Below, piece after piece: positions 1 through 9,936 of a DNA stretch of 64,000 nucleotides. Each line of letters begins with the position of its first letter. Position 1 is the first letter of the stretch. Origin of the DNA: Heterocephalus glaber. Taxonomy: Eukaryota > Chordata > Mammalia > Rodentia > Bathyergidae. A program made the translations under genes and the position numbers. The stretch is taken from positions 12,429,281 to 12,493,280 of the forward strand of contig NW_004624734.1 of assembly GCF_000247695.1 (NCBI RefSeq), read 5' to 3'. A model generated the notes under the pieces. It worked only from the letters and a program-made list of their open reading frames with translations. It was not told the origin of the DNA and did no database searches.

Positions 1-259
1 TGCTGTTATCTGAGAAATTATTTCTGATTTCATGTTTTCCAGATCCCCTTTTGTTGCCAGTTCAGTGGGTCCAGGTGTTTGAGTATCAGAGTGTTCCATC
101 TCGTTTCCCTTTGGAGTTGCTTTAGGTGATCTGGAAGTCTGGTTTTGAGACTTATTTACGTGTCTTCTCAGTTGAACCTGGGGTGTGGGGGGAGCACGGT
201 GCTGTTGGCGCCCACATGGCTCACCTCCCTTGAGCTGGGAGAGGTGGGACAGTGGCTCA

Positions 260-402
260 GAAGCCCCTTCCTCTGGGCCAGGAGCGCCCTTTTCTCTGGG
301 CTGGGTGTGGTGGGACAGATGGTGGCCAGGAAGGCCCTTCCTCTGGGCCAGGAGCAGTGCGCTGGATGGTGTCCCAGAAGCCCCTTCCTCTGGGCCAGGA
401 GC
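260..402. repeat. Imperfect minisatellite, three copies of a 26-bp core
   Basis: The core ccttcctctgggccaggagc recurs starting near 265, 335 and 382. The cores are separated by variable G-rich spacers that contain tggtgggacag-like motifs, so the units are about 70, 47 and 26 bp. The local base composition is far more GC-rich than the AT-rich flanks. The GC-rich array yields several overlapping open frames on both strands, none of them convincing. Confidence 0.6.
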
Positions 403-423
403 GGCAGGATGGACCTCTACTGG

Positions 424-605
424 TATTTTCATTGTAGTTCACATAGGTTTTCATTTTTGATATTATCTTTTAGGTTTTGTAAGCAAATAAACATCTGATG
501 TGAAAATGTTAATATTTATTCTAAATGTGTAATATGTATTAAGAACTTAATACTTGATTTTATTGAGAATTCCTATTAACTACACATTGTATAATAAAAT
601 AAGAA
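424..605 (+). repeat. First copy of an unclassified diverged duplication
   Basis: The block starts ttttcattgtagttcacata and ends tgtataataaaataagaact. It aligns along its length, with indels, to 797-975, including the opening motif and the closing aataaaa stretch. No known family was recognised. Confidence 0.5.
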
Positions 606-796
606 CTTCCTGACAAAACAGCAAGACCAGTGCGATGTCAGATATGTCTGACAAAAAGTCCAGGAAAGCAAAAACACATGTGTTGTCAGTGTATGCAATA
701 CATTGTGTGGAATGTGCTGTTGTCATGTTTGGAGACTGCCTTAGTTGTGATAACGGAAGTAAAGTTGGTTTTTTTTGGTAGAGTGCAATTGGTGCT

Positions 797-975
797 TTCA
801 TTGTAGTTCACGTAGGTTTTTATTTCCTTTTTTTAAGACTTTGTACACCAAAAGCTAGCTTATGTTGAAAATTCTGATTTTTTTTAAAAACACTCAATAA
901 ATACTAAAAATGCAATACTTTATTTTTGTGTTCTTTTTCCTGTTAAGTACTCATTGTTTAATGTAATAAAACTTA
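797..975 (+). repeat. Second copy of an unclassified diverged duplication
   Basis: This is a direct-orientation partner of 424-605, offset by about 373 bp. It shares cattgtagttcac near the start and tgtaataaaact near the end. It could be an old segmental tandem duplication or two copies of one short retroposed family. Confidence 0.5.
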
Positions 976-1750
976 CACAATTAAAATTAATAATTCATCA
1001 ATAGAAATAGTCTAAAGAATATTACGTTGAGAATTGAGGTTTACTTTTTAAGTATTACTTTTGAACTTGAATGAAATACTGACTTTGTGTCAGTTAATAG
1101 GAGATTATGTTTAAAAATTTCTATCATAGAAAATGTATATTTTGAAATGTTAACTGTGAAGTTATTTTAAATAACCATAATATAAACTATAATGCTATTT
1201 CATAAAAAGATACATATATAATAAATCATACCTTCTTATAATTGGTTACAAAGTGAAGTTTATTGAGTCTTCTTGTTTAATAAAAGGGACACTTGCTACT
1301 GGTAGTTACTAGGGATATAAACATAAATGAAGCACAGATCCTACTCTGAATGAATTTACCATTTTGTGTAGATAGACCTATGAAACCTGTCTGTGGTAGA
1401 TAACACGAGAAGAGGACAAGAATGAAAACCTAATTCTAGAGGCAGGTATAATAGGAATGTGGGTGTCACGTAGACTTGAGAAGCTAGCCTACTGTGATAG
1501 AAGTGTCTAAGAACACTGTGTGGATGGTGGGCCAAGTTATGCCCTAGTGATTCACTGGATATGGTAGTGGTAAAAGAATAGCAGCACCACCAAGACTGGA
1601 AGGATTGTGATAACCACCAAGTGAGAGAAAATTCAGATAGAACCAAATTCAGATAAAGCAGGTTCAGGTGCACCGAGTTCAGATTGGAGCAGGTTGCATT
1701 TGTGGCAGCTGTGGGCATCCGGGTACCTTTGCTCATCAGAAACTGTGCTG

Positions 1751-1851
1751 AAGGGCGGGGGATTTAGCTCAGTGGTTTCGCTGCCTGCTGCGCAAGCGCA
1801 AGGACCCGAGTTCAATCCCCGGTACCAAAAAAACAAAAAACAAAAATCGAA
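1751..1851 (+). mobile_element. tRNA-derived ID-like SINE
   Basis: The A box tttagctcagtgg and B box gttcaatcccc are intact, and an A-rich tail follows ggtacc. It belongs to the subfamily with a tgctgcgcaagcgcaagga middle. The 11-bp target duplication aaactgtgctg is perfect at 1740-1750 and 1852-1862. Confidence 0.9.
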
Positions 1852-2130
1852 AAACTGTGCTGGGTGGTGAAAGTCTTAGGTTATTTGGGATGTCTCAGTT
1901 TCCAGGGACAAGCTCAAAATCTGAGAATGAATGGCATTACCCAGGGTGATTTTGCATCATATGAAGAGCCGTAGTTTGTGAGGTAAGAACATTAAGGAAG
2001 CCAGCATTTAAGGGTAGGCAGGGGTCTCAATGAAGAAAATGAAGTGGTAGTCATTTGAGAGGGACAAAAGGGACCAGGAAAGTGCTTAGAATTCAAGACT
2101 ATGGCAAATTCAAGACTGATAATAGAAGTG

Positions 2131-2214
2131 GCCGGGGATTTAGCTCAGTGGTTCCGCTGCCTGCCTCACAAGTGCAAGGACCTGAGTTCGATCCCTGTAC
2201 CTAAAAAAAAAAAG
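2131..2214 (+). mobile_element. tRNA-derived ID-like SINE
   Basis: The sequence gccggggatttagctcagtg is followed by a B box gttcgatccc and a tail of eleven A residues after a short ctgtacct end. No clear target duplication was seen. Confidence 0.85.
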
Positions 2215-2671
2215 ACATAGTAGAGGAAGTGTCAGATGCTGTCTGAGTTTTAATTCTCTAATGTTTATAAAGCCTTTGTAACAATGGAGAAGGTGCTTCT
2301 ATTTTAATATTTAATGAAAGCAGATCCTCAAACTTTGCATACAGTACGTTTTCAAATGTTATACACTGCATAGGAAACAAGCTGTACAAGACTAAAATAT
2401 TAACAGTCATTTTCATTGGATAGCTTTTAAAAGTATTAATAATTTCTTATATTTTTTATTTTGTCATATGTTATTGTTGCAATCAAGAAAAAATTTATAA
2501 GTAAAGCCATAGAGCCCATTGTAACAATTACTTGTTTTTGTCTAAAGCAAAAAGGATACATTCTAGGTTATGTTCTGTATGGGACAGCCAAACTGCTTTT
2601 ATGTGCCTGAACTGTATTAGTCAATGGAATAAAGTTTGGTAGGGGGGGATTACAGTTTATAGCAGATTATT

Positions 2672-2759
2672 TCTCCTTTTTTTTTGGTACTGGGGGTCGA
2701 ACTTGGGTCCTTACGCTTGTGAGGCAGGTGGTGGAACCACTGAGCTAAATCCCCGGCCC
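2672..2759 (-). mobile_element. tRNA-derived ID-like SINE
   Basis: The element is in reverse orientation: T-rich tail, ggtactggggg, then gagctaaatccccggccc. The 14-bp target duplication tatagcagattatt is perfect at 2658-2671 and 2760-2773, so this is a recent insertion. Confidence 0.92.
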
Positions 2760-2832
2760 TATAGCAGATTATTGACTGGTATCTTACAGATCTTGATGGA
2801 AAAGTAAAATGGCTATTAAAGCTGTTCATTGA

Positions 2833-2945
2833 AGGGCCTGGGGATTTAGCTCAGTGGTTCTGGCGCCTGCCTCACAAGCTCAAGGTCCTTAGTTCAATCC
2901 CCGGTACCAAAAACAAAAAAACCAAAAAACCCCCAAAAAACAAAA
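2833..2945 (+). mobile_element. tRNA-derived ID-like SINE with C/A-rich tail
   Basis: A and B boxes are present. The tail is an A-rich tract broken by C residues. The target duplication agctgttcattga (2820-2832) and agctgttcagtga (2946-2958) differs by one base. It lies 73 bp from the inverted copy at 2672-2759. Confidence 0.9.
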
Positions 2946-3092
2946 AGCTGTTCAGTGACATTACCGGTCTGCTGGGTTCAAAAAAGCTGTTTTCTCATAA
3001 AATATATCCTTTCCCTCATTTTAGGAATTAAGAACGTGTGCTTTGAAGGCATTCAGTAAACTTACATCTTATTATTGTTTCCTCTCTTCTAG

Positions 3093-3138
3093 ATAGAAGC
3101 AGATTCTGTGATGTCTTCAATAAATCCCAACACTTCTG
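3093..3138 (+). CDS. EFCAB11: EFCAB11 internal coding exon (46 bp)
   Basis: The exon follows a pyrimidine-rich tract and an ag acceptor at 3091-3092, and is followed by a gt donor at 3139-3140. Read from its first base it gives IEADSVMSSINPNTSG, with the last codon split after its first base. I recognise this as the linker between the first EF-hand of EFCAB11 and the segment that starts the next exon here. EFCAB11 is a small EF-hand protein of roughly 160 residues, presumably calcium-binding and poorly characterised. The 46-bp exon is very short and sits between two oppositely oriented ID SINEs (2833-2945 and 3296-3381). The preceding exon, which should carry the first EF-hand, was not seen upstream in this window. 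The identity rests on recognition of the family together with the phase match to the two downstream exons. Confidence 0.85.
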
Positions 3139-3295
3139 GTAATATGAAACTTAATATTAATTTTTAGTACCCTTATTTGGACATTCACAAAATGAAAAAT
3201 AGAAATACCATAATTAAAAACAGAGACTATGCATTGTTTCAGCACATCTTTGTTTTATATCTCATTACTCACAAGAAGAGTTTCGTTTCTTTTCT

Positions 3296-3381
3296 TTTCT
3301 TTTTTTGGTACCAGGGATCAAACTTGGGTCCTTGCGCCTGCACAGCAGGCGGCAAAACCACTGAGCTAAATCCCCGGCCCT
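3296..3381 (-). mobile_element. tRNA-derived ID-like SINE
   Basis: The element reads reversed as ggtaccagggatcaaactt through gagctaaatccccggccc. The flanks agtttcgtttcttt and agttttggttcttt are an imperfect target duplication. It is the inverted partner of 2833-2945 across the 46-bp exon. Confidence 0.85.
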
Positions 3382-3939
3382 AGTTTTGGTTCTTTTAACT
3401 TACATTGATTAATAAGTATGTTGTATTTATAATAGGAAAATTTAAACTGTTGAAAAACATACAGACAAAAATCTCACACATAATTTCAGCCGTCAGAGGA
3501 TGATTCTGAGTTTGGTGACATGAGCAGGTGGATGAACGGAAGTAACACTTACTGAAATGGGAATCTGGTGGAGAATGTAAGGAGTTGGGGAAGACCAAGA
3601 ATTGCATTTTGAATTTGTTAAGTTTAAGAAATTTTAATCTATGATGTCAAAGCAATTTATTGGTTTGTATGAATATTGAACTCAGAGGAAAGCTCTGAGC
3701 TAAAGAAGTAAATTTGGGAGTCATAAGCAGGTGTAGATGGTTTTTAAAATCATGGAACAGATGAGATCACCTGGAGAAATAGAGTGGACTGAGAACCTTA
3801 TGCATTCCAGCTAATAGATGTCAGGCAGAGGATGAGGAAAGCAGAGGAGACAGGAATCCAGGGATGTGAGAGCAAAGTGTTTGATCAAAAGCCAAGAGAA
3901 GGGGTCTCTTAATGAAGAAAGTGTGATCAGCATTATCAA

Positions 3940-4150
3940 AGGAAGGAAGGGAAAAGAAAAAAAATGAGAAAAGAGATAAAATGGAAACAAAGCTATTGTA
4001 AATAGGAGGAGGGGTAGAAGGGAGGGGAAAGGGAATGGGAAAAAATATGAATCAAGATATACCATGTACAGGTACAAATTCCATATGGTGAATGTGATCA
4101 TTATATGTATATCTAAATTGTACCAAATAAGTTTTTAATTAAAGAAGAAA
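3940..4150 (+). mobile_element. L1 3' UTR remnant
   Basis: A purine-rich tract leads into a segment resembling the 3' UTR of the L1 copy at 34983-36556: G/A-rich, then tgatcattatat, ending in an A-rich stretch. It is 5'-truncated and old. The assignment is by resemblance only. Confidence 0.5.
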
Positions 4151-4929
4151 TTTTAAAAATGCTGCTGAAAGGTCAAGCAGCATAACTGAGGAGTATCTAT
4201 AGGAGTTGATGACCTGGAAGTGTTTGATGATTTTAACAAGAACAGTTTCAGTATGTAGTGGGGCACAGGCTGGCTGAACTGGGCTGAGGATAAATGGAGC
4301 ATAGGAAAATGTGAGAGTGTGAGTAGATATGTTTTTTAGTAAGTCTGGAGTACCTGTGGATCAAGAGATGCTTTGTTTGCATCTTTGTTATAGAGATGGA
4401 AGAACGTGTTTCTGAGCTTAGTACAATGACCTAATGAAGAAGGAAAGGGAATAGAGATGTTACATCAGGCAGGGGTCTGGGAGGCAAAGAGTCCTCTGAG
4501 AGACACCCTCTGCTTTCCTGGTTCTGTCCCTTCACCCCGGCAAGAATGCAGGAGGTGAAGGAGGCTGACTCAAAACCAGAGAACCCCCTGGTGCAGAATG
4601 AGGAACCCAGAAAACAAAAGTAATATGAAGCAGAAGTTTAATAATAATATTGCTGAAGCAGGGACTGCCACACAGCAAAGTGTATGGCAGGGAGAAGCTC
4701 AGGACCTGGTGTCTTTACTTGTCCATACTTATAGGAGTAAACTGATTTTCTAAAAATAGCTGTTTCACTGATGGGTACAATCAGGATCTTAGCCTTTGTT
4801 TCTGGTGTGAGCCAAGGTTCACAGGATCTATGGGCACATGGCAAAAGTATGCAAAGGTCCCACAAAGGCCAGCCTCCTCCAGCACATCGTGTCATGAGTA
4901 AGCGTGTGGTTATCTCCATTCAGCTCCCA

Positions 4930-5000
4930 CCCAGGTCAGGCAGAGAAAGGGGGTGGGGAGGAGGAGAGGGGGAGGGGGGGGAGAGGGAGAGGGAGAGACC
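4930..5000 (+). repeat. Purine-rich (GGGAGA)n low-complexity tract
   Basis: Almost pure G/A on this strand, with gagaggg-type repeats. Confidence 0.8.
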
Positions 5001-5470
5001 TTTTGTGTGAAAGGATGGGATCCAGTGTGCTGGTTTGATTTTCAAAAATTACCTTATTTTGGAAATCATTTAAAAGTTACAAAACATTGCAAAATAAAAT
5101 ACTATAGGGAATAGCTATATGTCCTTTACCCAAACTCATTTGTTGTTAATATTTTCCCCATTTACTTTTTCACCTGCATTTATGTGCCACAGTATGCTTA
5201 GCAACTTCATGAGTTTATTCTGATACCATATTTTTAATCAAATTTACCATCTATATTCCATCTTTTGTGAGTTGACCTAATAATGTCCTTAGCAATATCT
5301 TTCACCTTTTGCTGCAGAAATTAGTTTTTGGTGTTATATTTCTTTAGTCTTCATTAATGTGAGATGTTTTGGTAACCTATTTCCCTTTTTATAACATTTC
5401 TAGGAATATAGAACACCTCTCACTTTTTTATCTTTTAAATACATTCCTCATTTTCTTTGGCTGATGTATT

Positions 5471-5874
5471 TTGTGACTAGGTTTATGGCTTATATCCACA
5501 TGTCTCTGCAAAGCTTTGTGTGCTTATAGGTGAGGCTCTTTGGAGGTGATTGGATCATGGTTGTGTGATACTGGATTACTCCACTAATGGGTTTATAGTT
5601 GGGTGTGATGCTGGGAGGTGAAACCTGGTAGGAAGAGGTGGGTCACTGTAGTTGTGGCCTAGAAGGGTGTATATATCAGTCCATTTTCTTCTTTTGACTG
5701 CATGGTGCTTCCTGCCTGCCTTGCCGTGAACTCTTCTCTGCCTTGCTGCCCTGCCTTGGAGCCAGCAGACTATGGATCAAAACCTCTATGAACAGCGAAC
5801 TAAAATAAATCTTTCCTCCTTTAACTTATGGATATCGAGTGCTTTGTCCCAGCAGCAAGAAAGTAATTAAGATA
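5471..5874 (+). mobile_element. MaLR-like solitary LTR
   Basis: The layout is that of the MaLR LTRs: a 5' part with gaggtgattggatcatgg, a middle rich in cctgcctgcc, and a 3' part with aactaaaataaatctttcct and a polyadenylation-type AATAAA. It ends in a typical cagcagcaagaaagtaatt segment. No internal retroviral sequence is attached. Confidence 0.6.
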
Positions 5875-5949
5875 CTAGGTTAAGATTATGCCTTCTTGGC
5901 CAGAATACTGTTTAGATATATTTCTCAGGATATTCATCTAAAGACACAC

Positions 5950-6822
5950 ATTTAGCCAAAGCAATCCTGGATAACAAAAGCAAAGCCGGAGGCATCATAA
6001 TTCCAGATTTGAAGTTTTACCACAAAGCTACTGTGATAAAAACTACATGGTACTGGCACAAAAACAGGCATGTGTATCAGTGGATCAGAATGGAGGAAGC
6101 AGAAACAACTCCAGGTACATTTAGCTGTATAATCTTTGACAAAGGGACAAAAACATACATTGGAGGAAAGATGGCCTCTTTAATAAATAGTGCTGGGAAA
6201 ATTGGATATCCACATGTAGAAGACTGAGTCTAGACCCATATATCTCACTCACCATGTACTAAGCTAAAATCAAAATGGTTCAAAGATCTAAATGTTAAAA
6301 CAGAAACAATCTGCTAAAAGATTAAAAATATGTACAACTCTTGACGTAGGTATAGGCAAGGACTTTATGACAAGAACCTCAGTGACACAAAAAATACTGA
6401 GAATCAGTGAATTTGATTATAACAAATTAAAAAGTATCTGTACAGCAAAGTAAACAACTAACAGAGTTTAGAAACAACCTACTAGGGGCCGGGGATTTAG
6501 TTCAGTGGTTTCGCCGCCTGCTGCCAAGTGCAAGGACCCGAGTTCAATCCCCAGTACCAAAAAAAAAGAAAAAGAAACTACTCAATGAGAAAAAATTTTT
6601 TGCCTGCCATTCTGTAGAGAACTAACATTTAAAATATATAAACCCCAAAAATTAGACTCTCACAAATAAAAGTTCTACTCAAAACAAATATACACATCTC
6701 AAAGTACAAATGATCAATAGATGCGTGAAAAAATGTTCTACATCACTGGCCATTAAAGAAATACAGATTAAAACAACACTGAGATACCACCCAACTCCAG
6801 AAAGAATGACTATCATTGTTAT
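5950..6822 (+). mobile_element. L1 ORF2 3' end and 3' UTR, first part
   Basis: The C-terminal reverse-transcriptase region is recognisable from the FDKGTKTYIGG and INSAGKIGY segments, followed by the L1 3' region. The element is 5'-truncated, and the same L1 resumes at 7456 after a 0.6-kb insertion. It also carries an ID SINE at 6485-6565. The frame is broken and there is no functional ORF2. Confidence 0.8.
6485..6565 (+). mobile_element. tRNA-derived ID-like SINE inside L1
   Basis: It reads ggggccggggatttagttca with a B box gttcaatcccc and an A tail. One anticodon-region base is missing (tgctgccaagtgc). It is inserted into the L1 fragment and is therefore younger than it. Confidence 0.88.
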
Positions 6823-7455
6823 AGTCAGGGCATTGGCAAGGGAATACATTTAATACAGGACACATAATTTATAGGATTATTTTATGATATTTACCCAAAA
6901 AGTCAAATACGGAGCAGTGCAAGAGATTAACTGCACACTAGAGGCCCAAAGAATCCAGCCAAGGGCCTGGATCCCACAGCAATGTCCCACACAAGTCCAG
7001 CTAAAGGCTTAGAGTCCAAGGCAGTGTCCTCCGTGAGTCCAGCCAGTGGCCTAGAGCCAAGGCAATGTCTCATGCTTGTTTGTCTGTATTGAGGATCTGC
7101 ACCTGGAAGGCCCAAAGGCTAGTGGTGGAAGCAGAAAACCTTTGCCAGTATTTGTGCCACCAGGCTGAGATATTTATACTGGGGCCAGGAAGTGATGCTC
7201 ACAATGAAGATTAGAGCTCCCCTGATCAGAACAGGAGCCATTCCCAGCGACAGTGAGGCCCCAAGCTCCTCCTCCGAGGAGAACAGCCAGGTTTGCATCA
7301 GGAAAACCATCCTCAGCAAGCTTCTGGAAAATCAGCTTCCCCTCCAGTTCTCTTTTTATGGCTATTGGCAACAATCCTCAGGTGGGTCTTCCATGACCAA
7401 CCACGCTGATTCAGTTCAGTTGGGCATTACAATGGGCATCGACCATTAGTTAATT
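6822..7455. repeat. 0.6-kb dispersed repeat, copy A (with 42-bp tandem array)
   Basis: The block starts agtcaggg, ends ttaattcaccaca, and interrupts an L1. It aligns to 50210-50770 almost throughout, for example in aggacacataatttatagga and in ggaagtgatgctcaca. Relative to copy B it has two extra tandem units of about 42 bp; its units start near 6952, 6994 and 7036. No family name was recognised. The target duplication is unclear in this copy, possibly atcattgttat against atcaaggaatt. Open frames on both strands are short and not shared cleanly with copy B. Confidence 0.8.
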
Positions 7456-7622
7456 CACCACAGTCATCAAGGAATTAAATAATAACAAATGCTGGGAAGG
7501 ATTTGGGGAAAAAAGAACTCTTCTACATTATTGGTGGGAATGTAAACTAGTACAACCATTATGGATATCTGTGTGGAGATTCCTCAAAAAACTAAAACTA
7601 GAAGTTCCATTTAGAAGGATCG
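7456..7622 (+). mobile_element. L1 3' region, continuation after inserted repeat
   Basis: The L1 sequence resumes with caaggaattaaataataaca and runs through gtgggaatgtaaactagtac. It is collinear with 35915-36060 of the twin-primed L1. It then stops, and 7625-8035 has no identified origin. Confidence 0.75.
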
Positions 7623-8442
7623 TTTGAATGGGACTCATTCTGAATAGGCTTTCTGGGATGTTTGTGCTAGCATATGGCCTGCTATGTTTAGTTCCCTGCT
7701 TTGTATCTCTTCTGTGGGTCCATCAGATTTTTCCTTCACATGGTGTGGTCGGTTCCTTGGTGGTGTCCCATGGTGTGTCTCTCTGCAGTTAGTCTTTGTT
7801 CTTTTGCTATACAATTACTGACTTCAGCCTGAGAAGCCAAACACACTTGAGCTTTATGGTGAGAAACTCATTAATGATGGACAAAGGCCAAAACTATAGT
7901 TTTAACGTCATGGATTGAATGTGTTGGAGATTGTTGGCATAGGCCTACACATAGTAGGCTGCTCAATGAATATTTGTTGAATGAATATATGATTACATCC
8001 AGCTAAAGACTGAATCCAGATGATGTCACTGCAGGTTCCTGGTATAGTAGACAGGTTTTTCAAATACCTGAAGTGGTATAATATGCCCTGAAGATAGCAA
8101 TGTTATTTTAATGATGTAATTCAAAAAGCAACCACTAAGAGACTATAACAAAGAGTTAAAGACAAAAAAGGAGATAAGATGAGATCATAAAATATTTAAT
8201 TCAAAAGAAGAAAATGAATGAATAGATGGAAATAGACAAATAGAAAACAAATAATATATGATAGATTTAAATCCAGTTAATATTTTCATTACATCTAAAT
8301 GATCTCAACAGCCCAATTAAAAGACAAATATTGTCAGAATGGATAAAAAAGCAGGACCTGAATCTCTGTTGCTTTCAAGAAGTCCACTTTATTTGTTTTA
8401 TGTGTGTGTGGTTTTTGTTTGTTTGGTTTTTTGTTTTTGAGA

Positions 8443-8575
8443 CAAGGTCTTGTTATGTAGTATAGGCTAACCTTGAACTCACTATGTAGCCTAGGCTGGC
8501 CTCAAACTCCCAGAGATCCTCCTGCCTTGGTCTCCCGAATCCTGAGATTAAGGCGTGTGTCACCACGCCCTGAAA
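8443..8575 (-). mobile_element. B1 SINE with 29-bp internal duplication
   Basis: Reversed B1: a T-rich tail, then gagacaaggtcttgt, ending in caccacgccctg. Two consecutive 29-bp segments starting tatgtag and ending gaactcac / aaactccc show the internal duplication that defines full B1 monomers. It forms an inverted pair with 8606-8700. Confidence 0.88.
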
Positions 8576-8605
8576 GAAGCCTACTTTAAATATAAAGGCA
8601 CAGAC

Positions 8606-8700
8606 AGCTGTGGTGGTGCATGCCTGTAATCCTGTCAGCTGGGAGGCTGAGGCGGGAGGATTGCCATGAGTTTGAGGCCAACCTGGGAGAGATACATACA
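8606..8700 (+). mobile_element. B1 SINE, 3'-truncated
   Basis: It starts cagctgtggtggtgcatgcc, continues gctgggaggctgaggcggga, and stops after ccaacctgggag. The 3' part and A tail are lost or replaced by an (ATAC)-like run. It lies 30 bp from an inverted B1. Confidence 0.85.
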
Positions 8701-9446
8701 TATATATGTTAAAAAATGAAAGGGTGAAAAAAATGTATGTTGTACTAATGCTAATCAAAGGAAAGCTGGGGTGCATTTATTAATATCAGATGAAATATAC
8801 TTCAGAAGAGGGAAAATTACCAGGAATAGGAAAGATCATTTCATAAAGATGAAGAGTCAGTTCATCAAGAGGATTAGACAGTTGTAAATATTTATATGCC
8901 TAATAATGAAATCAGAATACATGAAACAAAAGTATGATAAAACTGAAAAAGATGGGGAAATACACAATGGTGGTAGGAGGTTGCAACATCCCTATCAATA
9001 ATAAAGCAAGTAGACATATAATCAATATGGCTGTAGAAGAGTTCAAGAACACTATCAGCCACCTTGACCTAATTATCATCTATAGAGCGCTCCAGTCAGC
9101 AACAGAATACACATTCTTTGCAAGTCTGCACTTTAATAATATTGATCATAATCCGAGTCACTAAACAGATATCAACACATTGCAAATTATGTTCTTTGTG
9201 ATGGAATTATATTAGAAATCAATAGTAAAAGATACCCAGAAAAGTCTCAAATGTTTGGAAACTAGCACATTTTAGGTAATTCACAGGTCATTGAAAAAGG
9301 AAAAATTAGAAAATATTTTGACTTAAAATGAAAAGATAATATTTCAGATTTTGTGGGTGCATTGTTCTGGGGAAGTAGTAGCACTAAGTTCCTACATCAT
9401 AAAAGAAGCTGATGGCCTCAGACTCTGCTTTTAATTACAGAAGGAA

Positions 9447-9520
9447 GGGCTGGGCTGTGGATGTAGCTCAGTGATAAAGAGTTGCCTAGCACGCTTGAGC
9501 CCCCCAGTTAGATCCCGAAG
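9447..9520 (+). mobile_element. Older ID-type SINE
   Basis: The core ggatgtagctcagtgataaa with tgcctagcacgctt resembles the classical rodent ID (tRNA-Ala/BC1-like) and differs from the abundant young subfamily here. The B box is decayed. Confidence 0.65.
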
Positions 9521-9547
9521 ATGGGCAACAGTGAAATAAGTGGAAGA

Positions 9548-9728
9548 AAAGAATGAATGGAGTCCGATGTGGTGGAACATGTCTGTAAGAGGCAGAAGCA
9601 TCACAAGTTTGAGCCCAGTCTGGATAATTTAGGGACTTAGTGAGACCCTGTCATGTTAAAAAAGGGCTGGGGACCCAGCCCAGTATAATACAGAGTATTC
9701 AATTCCCAGTATGGAAAAAAAAATTAAA
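9548..9728 (+). mobile_element. B1-dID dimeric SINE
   Basis: A decayed B1 half (gatgtggtggaacatgtctg to gagaccctgtcatg) is fused through an A-rich linker to an ID half (agggctggggacccagccca to attcccagta), with an A tail. This is the layout of the B1-dID dimer known from several non-murid rodent families. Confidence 0.75.
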
Positions 9729-9799
9729 GTGGAATTCAATGAAAAGAGAAAAACAATAAAGGAAAAAAAAGGGTTTTTTTTTTTTGGTTTTTTTTTTTG

Positions 9800-9936
9800 A
9801 GTGAATCAGTAAAACTGAAAAACTGTTACTCACCAGCAGGAAAAAAAGAGACAAGACACAAATTACCAGTATCAGAAATGAAAGAGGTGAAATGACTGTA
9901 GTTCCTATAGTTATTTAAAGGATAATGAGGGTGATA
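9800..9936 (+). mobile_element. Old L1M ORF2 fragment, second part
   Basis: The region around gacacaaattaccagtatca and gaaatgaaagaggtgaaatg is typical of L1M ORF2 upstream of the RT core. It breaks off at 9936 and resumes in register at 10558. Confidence 0.65.

Larger units (their letters stand above)
1..3092 (+). other. EFCAB11: EFCAB11 intron (3' part), upstream of the 46-bp exon
   Basis: This is AT-rich non-coding sequence. It contains the local duplications at 260-402 and 424/797, and four ID SINEs at 1751-1851, 2131-2214, 2672-2759 and 2833-2945. Positions 976-1740 and 2215-2640 show no recognisable element and no conserved-looking frame. Short open frames here are in low-complexity or SINE sequence. 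Confidence 0.7.
8040..9330 (+). mobile_element. Old L1M ORF2 fragment, first part
   Basis: This resembles the endonuclease-to-RT region of mammal-wide L1M elements, for example taatgctaatcaaaggaaagctgg and the segment around gcaacagaatacacattctttgc. The coding frame is heavily broken. B1 elements interrupt it at 8443-8575 and 8606-8700. It continues in pieces at 9800-9936 and 10558-10800. Confidence 0.65.

Noticed and set aside
1751..1840. Functional tRNA genes
   Set aside because: The sequences have tRNA-type A and B boxes but lack acceptor-stem pairing and carry A tails and target duplications, so they are SINEs.
7192..7449. Similar methionine-initiated open frames in the two 0.6-kb repeats (also 50497-50757)
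   Set aside because: The frames diverge after about 15 residues through indels, so the similarity reflects repeat homology at DNA level and not conserved coding.
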